Positions 16,180 to 24,335 of a DNA stretch of 64,000 bases are shown piece after piece. How positions within the stretch are numbered: the stretch's first letter is position 1; each line of letters starts with the position of its first letter. The position numbers and the translations under genes are program-made. Source of the stretch: Candidatus Didemnitutus sp. (lineage in GTDB: Bacteria > Verrucomicrobiota > Verrucomicrobiia > Opitutales > Opitutaceae); assembly GCA_019634575.1 (NCBI GenBank), contig JAHCAY010000003.1, forward strand, positions 62,001-126,000, written 5' to 3'. The notes beneath the pieces were generated by a model, which did not search any database, had not been told where the DNA came from, and saw nothing but the letters and a program-made list of their open reading frames with translations.

Positions 16180-17328
16180 ATGAAAATGCCTGTGTCGCTC
16201 CCGGCGTTGCTTGCGGAACTCGTCGCGCTTCCAAGCGTATCGCCGGAGGGCGACTCGGACGGCACGGCACCCGGCGAGGCCGCGCTCGCAGCGCACCTCG
16301 CCAACCTCCTCCGCGAGCTCGGCGCGCAGGTGCGCCTCACCGAAGTGCAGCCGGGGCGACCGAACCTCGTGGCCCGCTTTCCTTCGCGCGACCGCCGCGC
16401 TCCGGTCGTCGCGCTCGTGCCCCACCTCGATACCGTGGGTGTAGCTGGCATGACCGTGCCGTCATTTCGCGCCACGGTAAGCCGCGGGCGGTTGCACGGC
16501 CGGGGCGCGTGCGACACGAAGGGCCCGATGGCGGCCGCGCTCTGGGGCCTCGCTGCGTGGCTGCGCACGCCGGCCGCGCGAAGCTCGCATGTGACCTGGG
16601 TTTTCGCCGCGACGATGGGCGAGGAGGAACTAAGCACGGGCGCGAGCGCGCTGTGCCGCGCCGGATTCCGCGCCGACTTCGCAATCGCACTCGAGCCCAC
16701 CGATCTGAAAATCGTCCACGCCGCCAAGGGCGTGCTGCGCGTGTGGGTGGACGCCGCCGGGCGCGCCGCGCACGGCGCCACGCCCCACCGCGGACGCAAC
16801 GCCGCCTATCGCCTCCTCCCCTTCCTCGACGCCTGCGCCCACCGGCTCGCGCCGCAATTCGCCCGTCGCGCCCACCCGCTGCTCGGCGGCGCGTCGCTGA
16901 ACGTCGGTGTCGTGCGCGCCGGAGGCGAACTCAACATCGTGCCGGACGCGGCCACCGCCGGGCTCGACGTGCGCACGCATCCGGCGTTCGACAACACCTC
17001 CGCCCTCCGCGCGCTGCGCGGCGCCGCCCGCGGCCTCCGGCTGCGCGTTCACCGGCAAGGTCCCGCATTCGCACTCGAGCGTTCGCATCCCTGGCTGCGC
17101 CGCCTCGCGCCGCACGCGAACGGCTTCCTGCGCGTGCCATGGTTCTCCGACGCCAACGTCTTCAACGCCCACGGCATTCCCGCCGTCGCATTCGGCCCCG
17201 GCTCGATCGCCCAGGCGCACACCAAGGACGAGTTCATCACGCTCGCCGCGCTGGAGCGAGGCGGCCGCGCCTTTCAACAGCTCATCGCCGATCTCTCGGC
17301 CCGACCTCCCGCAACCCGCCCACGCTGA
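16180..17328 (+). CDS. M20-family metallopeptidase/deacylase (ArgE/DapE-like)
   Basis: 382-residue di-zinc hydrolase of the M20 family, cytoplasmic, cutting amide bonds of N-acyl amino acids, dipeptides or similar N-acylated compounds. Metal ligands are seen in LVPHLDTVGV (His, Asp), GRGACDTKG (Asp), TMGEEELS (catalytic Glu-Glu), ALEPTD and the last histidine in AQAHTKDEF. The dimerisation lid is the segment with KGVLRVWVDAAGRAAHGA. I used the ATG at 16180; an in-frame TTG at 16144 lies nearer to site E. In this cluster it could remove an acyl or amino-acyl group from an amino sugar derivative (inference). Confidence 0.88.
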   Translation: MKMPVSLPALLAELVALPSVSPEGDSDGTAPGEAALAAHLANLLRELGAQVRLTEVQPGRPNLVARFPSRDRRAPVVALVPHLDTVGVAGMTVPSFRATVSRGRLHGRGACDTKGPMAAALWGLAAWLRTPAARSSHVTWVFAATMGEEELSTGASALCRAGFRADFAIALEPTDLKIVHAAKGVLRVWVDAAGRAAHGATPHRGRNAAYRLLPFLDACAHRLAPQFARRAHPLLGGASLNVGVVRAGGELNIVPDAATAGLDVRTHPAFDNTSALRALRGAARGLRLRVHRQGPAFALERSHPWLRRLAPHANGFLRVPWFSDANVFNAHGIPAVAFGPGSIAQAHTKDEFITLAALERGGRAFQQLIADLSARPPATRPR

Positions 17329-17355
17329 ACGCCGCGCGCTCCCCGATCGATCGCC

Positions 17356-18321
17356 ATGCCTCTCCTCGACCTCCCGTTGCCGAAACTCCGGCGCTACCGC
17401 GGCCGTAATCCCCGCCCGCGCGACTTCGACCGCTACTGGTCCGATGCGCTCGCCGAACTCGATGCTACGCCGCCGCAGCCGGAGTTCATCCGCGTCGACG
17501 CGCTCCGCACCCCCGGAGTCGAGTGCTTCGACCTGCGGTTCACCGGCGTCGGCGGCGCGCGGCTGCATGCGAAATTTCTGCGCCCCACGCGACGCGGCCG
17601 GCGCAGCCCGGCCGTGTTGAATTTTCACGGCTACGGCGCCAACAGCGCCGATTGGTCGACCAAGCTGCCCTACGTCCACGCCGGCATGTGCGTGGCCGCG
17701 CTCGATTGTCGCGGCCAGGGCGGCAGCTCCGACGATCCCGGCGGCACCAAGGGACCTACCCTCCAAGGCCACATCGTGCGCGGCCTCGACGATCCCGACG
17801 CACGAAAACTCTTCTACCGCGCGCAATTTCTCGACACCGCGCAACTCGCGCGCGTCGTCATGGCCCGGCCCGAAGTCGACCCGCACCGCGTCGGCGCGTT
17901 CGGCCTCTCGCAGGGCGGAGCGCTCACCCTCGCCTGCGCTGCGCTCGAGCCGCGCCTGAAACTTGCCGCGCCGGTGTATCCTTTCCTGAGCGACTACCAG
18001 CGCGTGTGGGAAATGGACCTCGCGAAGGACGCCTACGGCGAGCTGCGCGAATTTTTCCGCCAGTTCGATCCCCGGCACGAACGCGAGCGCGCGATCTTCA
18101 CCAAGCTCGGCTACATCGACGTGCAACACCTCGCGCCGCGCGTCCGCGCGCGCGTGCTCATGTTCACCGCGCTGGACGACAACATCACGCCGCCGTCGAC
18201 GCAGTTCGCGATCTACAACCGTCTCCGCGCCCCGAAGGAAATGCGCCTCTATCCCGATTTCGGCCACGAGACGCTGCCCGGCGAAGCCGACGCGACGTTC
18301 AATTTCCTCCTTCAACTTTGA
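17356..18321 (+). CDS. CE7 acetyl xylan esterase / cephalosporin-C deacetylase family
   Basis: 321-residue cytoplasmic alpha/beta hydrolase, exactly the usual CE7 length. All three CE7 signatures are present: RGQ in LDCRGQGGSSDD, the nucleophile serine in FGLSQGG, and the catalytic histidine in FGHETL. The acid is in ALDDNITPP. CE7 enzymes remove acetate from short imported acetylated oligosaccharides, which suits a glycan carrying O-acetyl groups and the acetate-recovering acs at the left edge. It follows the M20 gene by 27 bp on the same strand. No signal peptide is seen. Confidence 0.92.
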   Translation: MPLLDLPLPKLRRYRGRNPRPRDFDRYWSDALAELDATPPQPEFIRVDALRTPGVECFDLRFTGVGGARLHAKFLRPTRRGRRSPAVLNFHGYGANSADWSTKLPYVHAGMCVAALDCRGQGGSSDDPGGTKGPTLQGHIVRGLDDPDARKLFYRAQFLDTAQLARVVMARPEVDPHRVGAFGLSQGGALTLACAALEPRLKLAAPVYPFLSDYQRVWEMDLAKDAYGELREFFRQFDPRHERERAIFTKLGYIDVQHLAPRVRARVLMFTALDDNITPPSTQFAIYNRLRAPKEMRLYPDFGHETLPGEADATFNFLLQL

Positions 18322-18372
18322 GGCGACCGGCCGGACTTCCGAATGGTCGGCACCTCGCATCCCACCTTCCGC

Positions 18373-20271
18373 ATGAAAATTCCCGCGCTCGTCATGTCGT
18401 TCGCCGGCTGGCTCGCCGCCATCCCGGCAGGCCTGGGCGGCGCGGAGTCTCCGACAGCGGCCGGCCCGACCGTGCAGCTGCCCGACTTCGACGTCCGCGA
18501 CCTGCCAATCGTCCCGGAACCAGAACACTGGCGCTACGCCGCCCTGCCCGGCATCGAGGTGCTCTCCGAAGTCGGCGATCGCGCCACAACCGATTTGCTC
18601 GCGGAGTTCATCGTCCGGAAAAGCGATCTCGATTTTGCCGCGCGGGCGATTGGACGCACCCTCGGCGACGCGATAGCCTTACCCGATAGTGAGCTGCCCG
18701 CCACACCGCCGTTGCTCGTGCTGCTCGTGAAAGACGCGTCACGCCTGGATGATTTTTCCCCCGGCTATTCGCGCGGAGCTCCGGCGGCGACTGCGGGCGT
18801 CACGCTTCATTTTCGTCGCGCCGAGACCAGCGTGATCGTTTTCGACGCGGGCGACCGCGTGTTGAATCTGCCCAGCCTCGCCCGCGAATCCCTGCAGAAC
18901 CTCAGCCGCGCCATTGCGGATTCGCGGCCCACCAACGCCGGGGACCTCGACGAAACCACCATCGCCGAATACATCCGCAACACGCACGCCGAAGTCAACA
19001 AAAGCGTCGACGCCTCCCGCACGCTCGCGCGCGAATACGTCCGGCTCCTCTGGTCGCGCTCCGCCGCGCCGTTCCCACCCTGGTTCGAGGAGGGGATCGC
19101 CCAGCTGCTCGCACCGGTCGTGCGCGACCAGAATGCCATTGTCCTGGGACGGCTCGATTCCCCCGATCTCGGCGTGCCGCTGCTTTCGTATCAGGAGTGG
19201 CACCTGAAGGTCCACGAGGCTTGGCGGCTGATGACCGAGCGCAACAACGTCGCAGCCGACGCCCTGCAGGCGCTCTTCCTCACCGCGGAGGATCCGGAGT
19301 GCACGTTCAATCGCGAACTCCGCTTCCGCACCTTGCTCCCGCTCGAGCGACTGTTCGCGCCGCCCAGCGACGCCGGAAGCCGCTACCCGATCGGCAGCGT
19401 CTGGGCGAAACAGTGCGAAGCCTTCGTCCACTACTGCCTCTTCGGCGAGAAGGAAGTCCATCGCACCGGACTCGCGCGCTGGATCGCCGCGTTGCAACGC
19501 GGCGATCCGCCGACCGCGGACCTCTTCGAGCAGAGCTTCGGGCTGAACTGGGACGCATTTGGGCGCAAGCTTCGCGAATACACGGCCGACGGGCCGGTCT
19601 TCCGTCCGCTGCGGCTGCGCCTGAAGGAATGCGGCACTCCTGCCGCCACCGTCACATTGCGTGACGCAACCGAGGCCGAGACCGGCCGGATAAAATCGCT
19701 GGCGCTGCTCGCGGCCGGGCAAACTCAGGCGGCGCGCTCCTTCGCCGCCGCGGCCTACATCCGTGGCGCGCGCACGGCCGATTTTCTCGCCACGCTCGGC
19801 ATCGTCGAATCGGCCGCCGGTCATCCGGAACGCGCCCTGCGGCTGCTCACGGCGCTGGAGCCCCAGCTCACGACGCATCCCCGCGCACTCGTCGAACTCA
19901 GCCGCCTGCGCGTCGCGGCGGCCCGCGCCCGCCACGACGCCGCGTTGTCCGACGACGATACCGTCGCGGCGCTCACGCCGCTGCTGCGGGCACAATCCCA
20001 GTCGCCGGCGCTGGCGGACGTCTACGTGCAGGTCGCCCGCGTGTGGGAAGCCTCGAGTTTCCGGCCCGATGCGCGCCACCTCGAACTCCTCGCGAACGCC
20101 GTCCAGCAGTTTCCCGATCACGGCGAGTTGATCATTCGCACCACGCGCCTGTTCCTCGGCGCCAAACAGGTCGCGGCCGCCGATGTGCTCGTCGATTTCG
20201 GGCAGCGCCAGCACCTCAGCGAGGCGGACAAGCAATTCCTCCGCAAACTCAAGGCCGATGCCCATCGCTAA
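18373..20271 (+). CDS. Secreted protein resembling a gluzincin peptidase with a lost zinc motif, plus helical repeats
   Basis: 632-residue protein from the ATG at 18373 with a signal peptide (about 1-24). The middle region follows the layout of peptidase-MA/DUF1570 gluzincins: a helix TLAREYVRLLW, then PFPPWFEEGIAQLL, the usual place of the third ligand. In an active enzyme the first helix would read HExxH; here it is REYVR (residues 220-224), so both zinc histidines are arginine. The C-terminal 200 residues are alpha-helical and TPR-like. It is probably a non-catalytic binding or scaffold protein in the envelope. Its end overlaps the HAD gene by 14 bp. No specific function is recognised. Confidence 0.7.
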   Translation: MKIPALVMSFAGWLAAIPAGLGGAESPTAAGPTVQLPDFDVRDLPIVPEPEHWRYAALPGIEVLSEVGDRATTDLLAEFIVRKSDLDFAARAIGRTLGDAIALPDSELPATPPLLVLLVKDASRLDDFSPGYSRGAPAATAGVTLHFRRAETSVIVFDAGDRVLNLPSLARESLQNLSRAIADSRPTNAGDLDETTIAEYIRNTHAEVNKSVDASRTLAREYVRLLWSRSAAPFPPWFEEGIAQLLAPVVRDQNAIVLGRLDSPDLGVPLLSYQEWHLKVHEAWRLMTERNNVAADALQALFLTAEDPECTFNRELRFRTLLPLERLFAPPSDAGSRYPIGSVWAKQCEAFVHYCLFGEKEVHRTGLARWIAALQRGDPPTADLFEQSFGLNWDAFGRKLREYTADGPVFRPLRLRLKECGTPAATVTLRDATEAETGRIKSLALLAAGQTQAARSFAAAAYIRGARTADFLATLGIVESAAGHPERALRLLTALEPQLTTHPRALVELSRLRVAAARARHDAALSDDDTVAALTPLLRAQSQSPALADVYVQVARVWEASSFRPDARHLELLANAVQQFPDHGELIIRTTRLFLGAKQVAAADVLVDFGQRQHLSEADKQFLRKLKADAHR

Positions 20272-20926
20272 ACCCAAGCGGCGCATTCGCGCGCTCGTCC
20301 TCGATTTCGACGGCGTGATCCTCGACACCGAATCGGCCCTGATCGGGGCTGCGGCAGAAGTGCACCGCGCGCACGGCGTGCCGTTCGATCCCGACACGCT
20401 GCTTCACGGCGCCGGCACGGTGTTCGCCTTCGATCCGTGGGCGGCATTTCCGCCGGAAGTCCCGCGGCGCCGCCTGCGCGCCGAACACGAGCTGGCTTGC
20501 GCTGCCGCCTTCGCGCGCCTGCCGCTGCTCCCCGGGGTGGAACGATGGTTGGACGAGGCCGCGCGGCTCGGCCTCGCGCTCGGCATCGCGTCGAACTCCA
20601 CCAACGCCTACATCGGGGATCATCTCTCGCGCCTCGGTCTGCGCGGGAAATTCCACGTCGTGACCGGTCGCGATGGCGTGGCCCATCCGAAACCTGCACC
20701 CGACGTCTACCTGCGCACCGTCGAGCGACTCGGCGTGCGGCCGGAGGAGGCGATCGCCGTGGAGGATTCATTCACCGGCGCGACTTCCGCACGCCGTGCG
20801 GGACTGCACGTCATCGGCGTGCCGGGCCCCAGCACCACGGGCCACGATCTCTCGGCCGCGCATCATCGCGTTCGTTCGCTTGCCGAACTCAGCGTCTCCG
20901 ACGCGATCGCGCGTTTTCTCAGGTAG
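20258..20926 (+). CDS. HAD-superfamily phosphatase/phosphomutase (beta-phosphoglucomutase-like)
   Basis: 222-residue cytoplasmic HAD subfamily I protein with a cap domain. Motif I is LVLDFDGVILDTES (nucleophile first Asp), motif II is GIASNSTN, motif III lysine is in AHPKPAPDVY, and motif IV is AVEDSFTG. Sequences of this type act as sugar-phosphate phosphatases or beta-phosphoglucomutases. The start at 20258 lies inside the end of the preceding gene, so coupling is likely. It ends one base before the stop of the convergent lyase gene. Confidence 0.87.
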   Translation: MPIAKPKRRIRALVLDFDGVILDTESALIGAAAEVHRAHGVPFDPDTLLHGAGTVFAFDPWAAFPPEVPRRRLRAEHELACAAAFARLPLLPGVERWLDEAARLGLALGIASNSTNAYIGDHLSRLGLRGKFHVVTGRDGVAHPKPAPDVYLRTVERLGVRPEEAIAVEDSFTGATSARRAGLHVIGVPGPSTTGHDLSAAHHRVRSLAELSVSDAIARFLR

Positions 20927-23900
20927 TCAGCGGACTCCGCCCGCCTCGGCATGCAGCGGGATCCGGAATGCGGCACCGGGTTCGAAATCGTAGAGATAAC
21001 CGCGCGAGTAGTCGGCGGGCAGCGTCTGGCCGCGGAGCTTCATCGTCTCGCCAGCGTAGCCGCGCACGAACGAGATCGGACCGCAATCGAGCTTCGTCAG
21101 TGTCCCGTCCCGCGACACGCCCCTGATCACATAGGTGGCGTCGCGCTCGTTCTGGTTGTCCACGTGTAGACACTGCCCGACGACGTCGGCGCCGGCGGGA
21201 ATCTCCGTATCGATCCACAGCACGCCGCCTCCGGCCAGATCGTGACTCATGCGCACCACGCGGCCGGTGACGGCGCCCCGCGACTCAAGGCGCATATCCG
21301 GAGTGCGCCACTCGGTGGCATCCACGGCGACGGCACGCGCGGCTCGCCCGGCCGACTCGCGACACCAGCCGAGCCGTCCCTCCAGTTCCAATCCGGGCGC
21401 CGACAACCTTCCGTGCTCGTCCGGATTCGAGCATACGAAATCGACGTCGCCGTTCGACAGCTCGATCCGCAGGGCCACCTGATCGTCGTGCGACGGCAGG
21501 CGTTGCACGCTTCGAATCAGCGCCCCGCCGCGATACGGCTCCAGCACTGTGACGAACGTGCTCGCGAGCGGCGAAGGCGACGTGGCGGCGCGGTGCGCCA
21601 GCACATACTCCAAAGTGCGCGGATTGCCCTCCTTGTTCTGCGGCGGATCGCCCCGGGCGAGCGCAAGTTCGTCTGCGCCCGACGGGAAATGTGCGCGCAA
21701 GTGCACCGCATCGCCCGCGGCTTCGCCGCGGTAATTCGGATCCATTGTCCAGTCGATCGTCGCGCCGGGCAACCCGCGTCCGCGACGCACCGCGTAGAGA
21801 TACGAATAGCCCGGCGGAAAACCGTCTGCCCGCGCGCCACGCTCGACCGTTTCGCCCGCGTAGGTGCCACGAGCGGGCGCGGCGAGCTCGGCGCGCTCGG
21901 TGGTCACCGTCCCCGGCGGCCCGTGCAGGCTGAGCACATGGTCGCGGCCTCCGTTTACCCGGAAAATGTCGACCAGATAGGCACCCGCCCCACCCCGTTG
22001 CCCGATCAGCAACAGAGTGCGGGCATAGCGCTCGAGCGTCGGATAGGCCGCCCGCCCGTCGATCTCGACCGCGGCGAAATCCGGCAGCTGTCGGAACACG
22101 ACGGCCTTGCCGCCCCAGTGACGGCGCTGCGGTTGTCCGTCGACGAAGACGGTGTTGTGCGCGAGCGTGTTCGTCGTCCACTCGTTGCGGCTCGGCCAGT
22201 TCGTCGCGAATTCCGGATAACCATGATCAGGCGCCAGCCAGCGGCCGAAGGCAAACAGGTCGAAATTCAACGTGTCCGCGTGCCCGTGAAAATAAGTGCG
22301 CCCATAGTTGCAGGCGACTCCGACATCGCCCACCTCGAGGCGCGCGAGTCCGAAGCCGGTCAGCAATTCTCCTCCATGCGGCGCGAGTGCCTGTGCCGCG
22401 GCGGCCAAGGCGCGTTCCAGCTCTTCCGGCTCGGCGGCGAACACGTCTCGCCCTAGCCCGTCCGCCGACCCGCCGTTCAGCGCCACCGCCGCCCGCGCCA
22501 TCGCCGGATCGCCCGTGAGCCGAAATCCGAGCGCGCTGAAGGCCGCGTCGCCCGGCGCCGTCGTCACCAGCCCGGTCATGCCGGTGTCGCCGAGGTTCGG
22601 CACCGCTCGTCCCCGCACGGCCAGCCGGTGGCCGAGGGTGAAGGTCGCGCGCAGTTGCGGGAACTCGCTCCACAAATCGCGGCGCGGTGCCAACGGATAG
22701 TCCTCCAGCTTGGCCGCGATGCGGCTGAACAGCATGCCGGCAAACAGCGCGTAGTTGGGCGCCGCCTCCGTCGACCCGCCGTCGCGATCGAACTGACTCA
22801 CGATGAAGCCCGGAATTGCACCACCGCGCGGCTCGAACAGCCACTCCAGCCACCGCGTCGTCTCCGGAGCCGTGTTCAACGCGAGGGCGGCCGCTGCCAT
22901 CGCCTGCTGCTGCATGCCTTCATTGCCGCCGATCTGGCCGGATAGAATGCCGTCGTGGATGCAGCGCAGGACGCGCTCATCGACGTTGCGCACGAAAAGA
23001 TCGCGCGTGCCCTTCCGAGTCGGCAGGTGAAAACGCCGGCCCTGTTGCGCGAGAAATTTTTCCAGCGACTCGTCTCCGACGGTTCCGCTCAGGATGGCGT
23101 CGTAGCTCTCCGCGAGCTTGCGCGCGGTGTTGGTCTCCCAGATCGCGCCCTCGATCTTGCCGACGCCGCGGTTTGCATCGGAGTGAAACCAACCGCGCTT
23201 CGCGTAGGGGGCCCAATCCATCTCCGGATAAACGTCTGCGATGCGATCGAGCAGGATGGCGGCCTTGTGCGCGTAGCGGGTCTCGCCGGTGAGGACGAAC
23301 GCGTCGGCCAGCGCTTGCAGTCCCTCGAGCAAGTGGCGCCAGTATTTCCACGCGTAGTAGCCGATGAACCGGTAGTGCTGTCCATCCGGTGCCACGTAGC
23401 CCAAGCCGTCGTCGACGCCCCAGGTATGCAGCGGATCGCGCGGATCGGGGTGCGCGGTGTTGAACAAAAGGCTTCGATCGGCCCGCGCCGGATCGAACAG
23501 CCCGCGCTCATCGATGCCACTTCGGTAGTAGGTCGCAAAATCGTTTGTCGGGAAAACCGTGCCGCACGACGGGCAAGTGATCTTCCATGGCTGTCGCGCA
23601 AAATCGACACCGTAGGGAAAACTGCCAAAGCGATCGATCGCTCCGCCGCACTGCAAGCACCCCGCCCGCGTGGTTCCGCTCGCGCCGCGAGTGAGCGTCA
23701 CGTCGATGCAACGCGGCAAATCCTGGCCCGGCACCAGCGCCCAGATTTCCTCGTCCCGCAGGACACACCAAGGGGCCGCGCGGGCGACGGCTCGGTCGCG
23801 GAGGCTGGCGGCCCAGCTGTAGCGCTCGACGTTACGCCGGACATTGTCCATGCGTGCCGCATTGAAGTATCCGCCGCTCGCGCGCTCGCCCGCCGCAGCC

Positions 23901-23962
23901 ACCGGGAAAAGTCCGGCCAGACATCCCACGAGCAGGCATGCCCGCAATACAGTCCGTTTCAT
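20927..23962 (-). CDS. Secreted heparinase II/III-like polysaccharide lyase
   Basis: 1011-residue exported protein (signal peptide about 1-24). The N-terminal half is the alpha/alpha toroid with GWFHSDANRGVGKIEGAIWE; the middle Hepar_II_III beta-sandwich region has YFHGHADTLNFDLFAFGRWL and TNTLAHNTVFVDG, matching the catalytic His/Tyr regions of such lyases. These enzymes cleave uronic acid-containing chains by beta-elimination. Four cysteines, C102, C105, C130 and C133 (CLQCGG and CPSCG), form a zinc-ribbon-like pair in the N-terminal part. The family cannot be fixed further (PL12, PL15, PL17 or PL21). Site F is eight bases from the ATG. Confidence 0.85.
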   Translation of the reverse strand: MKRTVLRACLLVGCLAGLFPVAAAGERASGGYFNAARMDNVRRNVERYSWAASLRDRAVARAAPWCVLRDEEIWALVPGQDLPRCIDVTLTRGASGTTRAGCLQCGGAIDRFGSFPYGVDFARQPWKITCPSCGTVFPTNDFATYYRSGIDERGLFDPARADRSLLFNTAHPDPRDPLHTWGVDDGLGYVAPDGQHYRFIGYYAWKYWRHLLEGLQALADAFVLTGETRYAHKAAILLDRIADVYPEMDWAPYAKRGWFHSDANRGVGKIEGAIWETNTARKLAESYDAILSGTVGDESLEKFLAQQGRRFHLPTRKGTRDLFVRNVDERVLRCIHDGILSGQIGGNEGMQQQAMAAAALALNTAPETTRWLEWLFEPRGGAIPGFIVSQFDRDGGSTEAAPNYALFAGMLFSRIAAKLEDYPLAPRRDLWSEFPQLRATFTLGHRLAVRGRAVPNLGDTGMTGLVTTAPGDAAFSALGFRLTGDPAMARAAVALNGGSADGLGRDVFAAEPEELERALAAAAQALAPHGGELLTGFGLARLEVGDVGVACNYGRTYFHGHADTLNFDLFAFGRWLAPDHGYPEFATNWPSRNEWTTNTLAHNTVFVDGQPQRRHWGGKAVVFRQLPDFAAVEIDGRAAYPTLERYARTLLLIGQRGGAGAYLVDIFRVNGGRDHVLSLHGPPGTVTTERAELAAPARGTYAGETVERGARADGFPPGYSYLYAVRRGRGLPGATIDWTMDPNYRGEAAGDAVHLRAHFPSGADELALARGDPPQNKEGNPRTLEYVLAHRAATSPSPLASTFVTVLEPYRGGALIRSVQRLPSHDDQVALRIELSNGDVDFVCSNPDEHGRLSAPGLELEGRLGWCRESAGRAARAVAVDATEWRTPDMRLESRGAVTGRVVRMSHDLAGGGVLWIDTEIPAGADVVGQCLHVDNQNERDATYVIRGVSRDGTLTKLDCGPISFVRGYAGETMKLRGQTLPADYSRGYLYDFEPGAAFRIPLHAEAGGVR

Positions 23963-23970
23963 TCCACTTG

Positions 23971-23988
23971 GATACCGTTTGGTTACTT
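23971..23988. promoter_or_regulatory. Operator-like palindrome, site F
   Basis: The bases are GATACCGTTTGGTTACTT. It lies eight bp upstream of the lyase ATG (minus strand), in the same orientation and spacing as sites B, C and E. It marks the right-hand limit of the putative regulon. Confidence 0.68.
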
Positions 23989-24335
23989 TTCGTCAACGGA
24001 CTAAAAGGGGAAACGCACGGCGCCCCCACTCCACGCCAGCCCACCAAGATGAGGAAACAAGAGGGATAGCACCGTCTGAAAGTGCGACAAAGCATGACCG
24101 AACTGATCCAAGCGCCATTTCCTCGCGCAGTCATCGCCCGCGAGCGCACCCATCAGTTGCCTGGCGGACACTGCATTCGATGCCGCCCCGCTCTGGGCAT
24201 TCACATAAGTGTTTCGCGTGGCGAAAGGGCAAAACAACAGCGTTCGTCCCACCACGCACAGGGCTTGCTGGCTCATGGACCGAAAGCGCGGGCGGTGCGC
24301 AACCTTGATCGCTGCTGGCGGTCTGTGGAGGCGCG
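23989..24335. other. Intergenic stretch without recognised gene
   Basis: About 350 bp between the lyase promoter and the CHASE3 gene. It is somewhat less G+C-rich than its surroundings and must hold the divergent promoter for the CHASE3 gene. I see no convincing reading frame, tRNA, hairpin or copy of either operator motif. Confidence 0.5.

Noticed and set aside
18874..18903. RESLQ segment (residues 171-175) as a degenerate zinc motif in the pseudo-gluzincin
   Set aside because: The spacing to WFEEGIAQLL is too long; REYVR at residues 220-224 has the spacing found in gluzincins.
1495..23988. Reading the six palindromes as LacI operators
   Set aside because: LacI-type sites normally have a central CG with close half-sites, whereas these have a 4-bp A/T-rich or variable centre; the LacI gene of the window lies in the other locus, which has its own distinct motif.
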